A stretch of 64,000 nt of DNA, taken from Mycolicibacterium hippocampi. GTDB taxonomy: Bacteria > Actinomycetota > Actinomycetes > Mycobacteriales > Mycobacteriaceae. Position 1 is the first letter of the stretch. Each line of letters begins with the position of its first letter. The stretch is taken from the NCBI RefSeq assembly GCF_010723735.1, contig NZ_BLLB01000002.1, positions 4,464,001 to 4,528,000 of the forward strand, written 5' to 3'. The position numbers and the translations under genes are program-made. Shown here piece by piece: positions 60,934-64,000 of this stretch. The notes beneath the pieces are model-generated. The model had not been told where the DNA came from. It saw nothing but the letters and a program-made list of their open reading frames with translations, and ran no database searches.

Positions 60934-61722
60934 GTGCAGATCAAGGACAAGGTCTTCGTTGTCACCGGTGGAGGCAACGGGATCGGCCGCGAGGTCGTTC
61001 TCGGCTTGGCCCGCCGGGGGGCGCGGGTGTCCGCGGTCGACCTCGACGAACGAGGGCTCGCGGAGACGAAAGAACTTGCCGGGGCAGGGGACGCGGTATT
61101 CCCGCACAGGGTCGACGTGACCGATCGCGCCGCGGTCGCGGTGCTGCCTGCGGAGGTGACCAACGTCCACGGGCAGATCGACGGCGTGGTGAACATCGCC
61201 GGCATCATCCACCGGTTCGCTCCGTTCACCGAACTGTCCGTCGGCGATATCGACAGGATCATCGACGTCAACTTCTGGGGGACGGTCAACGTGTCCCGCG
61301 CCTTCCTTCCCATCCTGGTCGAGCGGCCTGAGGCGAATCTGACCAACATGTCGAGTCTGGCGGCATTGATCCCGTTCCCCGGTCAGATCTTCTACGGCGC
61401 CGGCAAGGGTGCGGTGAAGCAATTCAGCGAAGGTCTCTATGCTGAACTGCTCGACACGAATGTCCATGTCGTGACGGTCTTTCCCGGTAACGTCAGCACG
61501 AACCTTGCCGGCAACTCGGGTGTGCAGATGGTTGATGCAGGCGGGCGCAAGGTCCGCTCCACGACTCCTGAGGTGGCCGCGGCGAAGATCGTCGACGGCA
61601 TGACAAGGGACAGCTTCCGGGTGGTGGTCGGTACCGATGCTCGCCTCCTCAGCGCACTGTGTTGGATCTCGGCGAAGCGCACCACGGGATTTGTTGCCAG
61701 GCAGATGAAGTCGGTGCTTTGA
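60934..61722 (+). CDS. SDR-family oxidoreductase
   Basis: A 262-residue SDR with TGGGNGIG, VVNIAGIIHRF, NMSSLAALIPFPGQIFYGAG followed by Lys (YGAGKGAV: the Tyr-x-x-x-Lys pair) and a C-terminus ending MKSVL rather than DGG. GTG start at 60934. The stop is 5 bases before the start of the decayed ketosteroid dehydrogenase gene, which suggests the two once formed a unit. Confidence 0.84.
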   Translation: MQIKDKVFVVTGGGNGIGREVVLGLARRGARVSAVDLDERGLAETKELAGAGDAVFPHRVDVTDRAAVAVLPAEVTNVHGQIDGVVNIAGIIHRFAPFTELSVGDIDRIIDVNFWGTVNVSRAFLPILVERPEANLTNMSSLAALIPFPGQIFYGAGKGAVKQFSEGLYAELLDTNVHVVTVFPGNVSTNLAGNSGVQMVDAGGRKVRSTTPEVAAAKIVDGMTRDSFRVVVGTDARLLSALCWISAKRTTGFVARQMKSVL

Positions 61723-61727
61723 CCGTC

Positions 61728-62068
61728 ATGGGTCCAACACGCGAGTACGACGTCTCGTGGTCGGGTTCGGGGCCGCCGGCGCGGCAGCGGCGATCGAGGC
61801 AGCAGATCGGGGCGCGCGGGCGCTCGTGTTGGATCGCGGCTACGGGGGCGGTGCCACCGCCCTCTCAGGCGGCATCACCTATGCCGGAGTTGGCACCCAG
61901 GAACAGTGCGACGCGGGTATGCGGACACCATAGATAATCTTCGGGCGTACCTCATACAGGAGGTTGGTGACGCCGTCAGCGACGAGACGCTCGACCGGTG
62001 CTGCGAACAGAGCCCTGGACTCATCACGTGGCTGACAGAGCAGAGCGTCGATTTCAAGGGCGGGCCGG
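61728..62068 (+). pseudogene. Decayed Kst4D-like flavoprotein, N-terminal part
   Basis: ATG 61728 starts MGPTREYDV. After a one-base loss near 61754 the frame continues VVGFGAAGAAAAIEAADRGA, then RALVLDRGYGGGATALSGGI and TYAGVGTQEQCDAG. After a second one-base loss near 61917 it reads YADTIDNLRAYLIQEVGDAV, SDETLDRCCEQSPG and LITWLTEQSVDFKGG. These align with the first 115 residues of the Kst4D-like protein at 40425. The remaining three quarters of the gene are missing; the sequence runs into the end of the convergent thioesterase gene. Confidence 0.8.
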
Positions 62069-62079
62069 TGTGCCGGCCT

Positions 62080-62694
62080 CTACGCGGCCGGCCCCGCCTC
62101 CAACGGTGGCCGCTGCTTGGGATGGATGAACACACCCTCGGCCTGCACCGTGACCCCGTGCCCGTCGGTGATCTCCCCGACCGCGAACGTCTTGACCCCT
62201 TCCACCCGCTGCACGCGGGCCTGGGCACGCAGCGGCCCCAACGGCGTGCCCCTCAGATACCGGACGGTGAGCGTGCCGGTGTAGGCGGGCCGGCCTGGCT
62301 GATGCGCGGTGGCACCCAGCACATGGTCGAGCACGAGCGCACACACGCCACCGTGCACGTGACCGGCCGGACCTTCGTAGGCCGCACCGAGCACGAACTC
62401 CGTCCACACCTGACCGTCCGGTTCGTGGTGCACGAACAACGGCGGCGCGACGGGGTTACGGATACCGATCGCGACGTTCCCCCAGGCGCTGCCCTGCCCG
62501 TCGGGGGTCGTGCGAAGGCCGAACGATCCCGGCATGAGTTCGACGCTGAGCTGCTCACATGCAGTGTCGATGAGCTGCCTCGCCGCGAGCACCGCGGCGG
62601 CATCAGCCTCGGTGCGGATGGTGACATCGATGAGTTTGCGTACCGAGACGGCCAGCGGTTCGTACACCGCCTCCAGCGGATGCGGATCAGTCAT
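62080..62694 (-). CDS. Hotdog-fold thioesterase (PaaI-like)
   Basis: A 204-residue protein. The hotdog segment begins around residue 65 (WGNVAIGIRNPVAPP) and has the active-site region GHVHGGVCALVLDHVLGATA, typical of PaaI/4HBT thioesterases. The N-terminal 60 residues are helical and not part of the core. It would release CoA from a pathway thioester. ATG at 62694 overlaps the stop of the flavin reductase gene by 8 bases. The stop codon lies inside a GCCGGCC/GGCCGGC hairpin (62072-62092). Confidence 0.82.
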   Translation of the reverse strand: MTDPHPLEAVYEPLAVSVRKLIDVTIRTEADAAAVLAARQLIDTACEQLSVELMPGSFGLRTTPDGQGSAWGNVAIGIRNPVAPPLFVHHEPDGQVWTEFVLGAAYEGPAGHVHGGVCALVLDHVLGATAHQPGRPAYTGTLTVRYLRGTPLGPLRAQARVQRVEGVKTFAVGEITDGHGVTVQAEGVFIHPKQRPPLEAGPAA

Positions 62695-63211
62695 GGAGGT
62701 CGATGCCGCCGTATCCGCCCCGGTAGAACAGCAACGGACGCCTGCCCTCGTGGGCGTGAAGGCCGGTCACCCTGGCCACGACGATGGTGTGGTCTCCAGC
62801 GCCATGCTCGAATTCGACGTCGGCCTCAATAGAGGCCAGTGCGCCGTCGAGGACCGGTGCCCCGTTGTCGCCAGGTGCCCACGAGACCTCTGCGAACTTG
62901 TCGACACCCGACGTGGCGAACGTTGCGCACACCGTTCGTTGGCCGACGGCCAGCACGTTGATGCAGACCCGTCCCACGGTTCGAATCAGCGGCCAGCTCG
63001 ACGAGGTGTGTGCAGGGCAGAACGAGACATAGGGCGGATCCAGCGACACCGACGTCACCGATTGGCAGGCGAAGCCGTACGGGCGGGCACCGTCATGCCC
63101 GGTGATCACCGCGACGCCGGTACAGAAATGCCCCAGCACCGCACGCATCGTCACTGCATCCGGCCGGTTGATCACGCGTGCGCCGGGCGGTTGATGGTCT
63201 GAAGTGTTCAT
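62687..63211 (-). CDS. Flavin reductase (HsaB-like)
   Basis: A 174-residue FMN/FAD reductase of the two-component monooxygenase type. VLGHFCTGVAVITGHDGARP, YGFACQSVTSVSLDPPYVSF, INVLAVGQ and LLFYRGGYGGI match the HsaB/HpaC pattern; HsaB is 187 residues. It would supply reduced flavin to the HsaA-like hydroxylase at 38288, although the genes are 24 kb apart. ATG at 63211 is 75 bases from the centre of operator copy 7; a longer frame to 63307 would place that operator inside the gene. Confidence 0.85.
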   Translation of the reverse strand: MNTSDHQPPGARVINRPDAVTMRAVLGHFCTGVAVITGHDGARPYGFACQSVTSVSLDPPYVSFCPAHTSSSWPLIRTVGRVCINVLAVGQRTVCATFATSGVDKFAEVSWAPGDNGAPVLDGALASIEADVEFEHGAGDHTIVVARVTGLHAHEGRRPLLFYRGGYGGIDLHD

Positions 63212-63278
63212 CGCTCTCCATGGCTGTCGGCTGTCTGATTGCAGAGTGTCCGGCGGGGTGGACGCACGCAACACCAAC

Positions 63279-63293
63279 TCCCGACCACCGGTC
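63279..63293. promoter_or_regulatory. Island operator copy 7 (flavin reductase / padR)
   Basis: Minus-strand reading GACCGGTGGTCGGGA, 13 of 15 to the consensus; CGACC-ACC-GGTCG inside it is a perfect dyad. The centre is 50 bases before padR and 75 bases before the flavin reductase start. A weaker copy (ACTCAATGGTCGGGT, 63306-63320) lies 27 bases further on. Confidence 0.62.
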
Positions 63294-63335
63294 GTCACAC
63301 GCGCCACTCAATGGTCGGGTTGCTAGTCTTCCGCA

Positions 63336-64000
63336 ATGGAAGGTGACGATCCCGCGGCGAAACCGGCTCTTGCCGCGACCAGTTGGGCGATCCTGGCCAT
63401 CCTGTCGTACGAGGACGAGCTCTCGGGCTACGACGTGAAGAAGGTGACGGAATGGAGCATTCGGTATTTCTACTGGAGTCCGTCGTTCAGCCAGATCTAT
63501 GCCGAACTGAAGAAGCTCGAGAAGCTCGGCCTCGTCACCTCGCGCCTCGATCACGACAACGGTGCCCGTAGCCGCCGCCTCTACAAGATCACCGCAGCTG
63601 GGCTGCAGGCCGTGAGAGGTTGGGCCAACGATACTCCCGCTGAGCCGCCGATGTTGAAACACGGTGTGCTGCTCAGGGTTGCGTTCGGACACTTGGCCGA
63701 CCCCGGGAAGCTCAAGGAGCTGTTGCAGGAACACGTCGAATTCGCCGAGAACATGCAGCGACAGGCAGCGCACGATGCACACGGCGCCGAAACGTTGGAT
63801 GCGTGGGCCTACCCGCGTCTGGCCCTGCAGTGGGCCGCCCGGTACTACACGAACGAGCGTGAGCTCGCCCAACAGATGATCAAGGATCTCGACGAAGCCG
63901 AAGAGGCCTATGCGCGCTCCGGCGGCGCGGCCGGGGTACCCGGTCCCGGCCCGCGATACTGGCGAGAAGTCGAACAGCGGGTCGCAGCAGAAGACGAAGA
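63336..64000 (+). CDS. PadR-family transcriptional regulator, 3' end outside window
   Basis: The frame opens at ATG 63336 and is still open at the window end (221 full codons visible). The N-terminal winged helix reads SWAILAILSYEDELSGYDVK, YWSPSFSQIYAELKKLEKLG, LVTSRLD and RRLYKITAAG, the PadR pattern. The C-terminal half (LLRVAFGHLADPGKLKELLQ, then long helices) is the vinculin-like dimerisation region. It is divergent from the HsaB-like gene and has an island operator 50 bases upstream, so it is the best local candidate for the regulator of the island, with autoregulation. Confidence 0.87.
   Translation, partial: MEGDDPAAKPALAATSWAILAILSYEDELSGYDVKKVTEWSIRYFYWSPSFSQIYAELKKLEKLGLVTSRLDHDNGARSRRLYKITAAGLQAVRGWANDTPAEPPMLKHGVLLRVAFGHLADPGKLKELLQEHVEFAENMQRQAAHDAHGAETLDAWAYPRLALQWAARYYTNERELAQQMIKDLDEAEEAYARSGGAAGVPGPGPRYWREVEQRVAAEDE

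Noticed and set aside
1..64000. tRNA, rRNA, insertion sequences, phage genes, CRISPR arrays
   Set aside because: None could be recognised anywhere in the window; no transposase or integrase reading frame was seen beside the catabolic island.

Overview
The window looks like chromosome of a high-GC, fast-growing mycobacterium (Mycolicibacterium type). Three things support this: GTG/TTG starts and ATGA/GTGA gene overlaps are common; a block (about 8.9-17.6 kb) has the gene order I know from M. tuberculosis around Rv2406c-Rv2415c (CBS protein, metallo-beta-lactamase protein, transglutaminase, alpha-E protein, ATP-grasp, rpsT, holA, comEC-like, comEA); and there is a complete yrbE-mce operon with Mce-associated proteins. 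These assignments come from reading the sequence; no database search was run.

Layout. (1) 1-237: 3' end of a PemK/MazF-like gene. (2) 241-8220, minus strand: an eight-gene, tightly coupled operon for a complex I-like membrane arm (NuoA, H, J, K, L, M, N). It has no NuoE, F, G, I or C. NuoB and NuoD appear to be replaced by one fused protein that lacks the iron-sulfur cysteines and carries a (Asp-Met-Asp-His-Gly)n repeat. (3) 8277-17624: conserved mycobacterial housekeeping block. (4) 17.7-19 kb: a membrane protein and a secreted protein. (5) 19.0-34.1 kb, minus strand: hsaF and hsaG orthologues with a crotonase-fold protein, two Mce-associated proteins, small secreted proteins, and the operon yrbEA-yrbEB-mceA-B-C-D-E-F for lipid import. 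(6) 34.4-63.2 kb: a catabolic island. It holds homologues of the seco-steroid ring-opening enzymes HsaA, HsaB, HsaC and HsaD, a Kst4D-like ketosteroid dehydrogenase, two Baeyer-Villiger monooxygenases, an acyl-CoA ligase, paired acyl-CoA dehydrogenases, crotonases, many SDRs, hydrolases, two NTF2-like proteins and several enzymes I cannot name. Regulators are an IclR protein (42039) and a PadR protein (63336, cut by the window end).

How the parts fit. The Mce transporter, HsaA/B/C/D-like enzymes and HsaF/G together describe uptake of a steroid-like or polycyclic lipid, oxidation and meta-cleavage of an aromatised ring, hydrolysis, and conversion of the dienoate product to acetyl-CoA and pyruvate. 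FadD, FadE and crotonase genes would shorten side chains or remaining rings. Two decayed genes mark evolutionary turnover: a KshB-like ferredoxin-reductase C-terminus (about 37957-38174) and a Kst4D-like N-terminus with two frameshifts (61728-62068).

The most notable hidden signal is a repeated near-palindrome, consensus TNCCRSTGRYCGGGA. It occurs in seven intergenic regions of the island. Its centre lies about 50-51 or 75-77 bp from the start codon of nine genes, including three divergent pairs if the longer distance to yrbEA is also counted. It ties the mce operon, both seco-steroid blocks, a BVMO, an old-yellow-enzyme gene and padR into one probable regulon. The other strong candidate for an undescribed system is the complex I-like operon without an electron-input arm.
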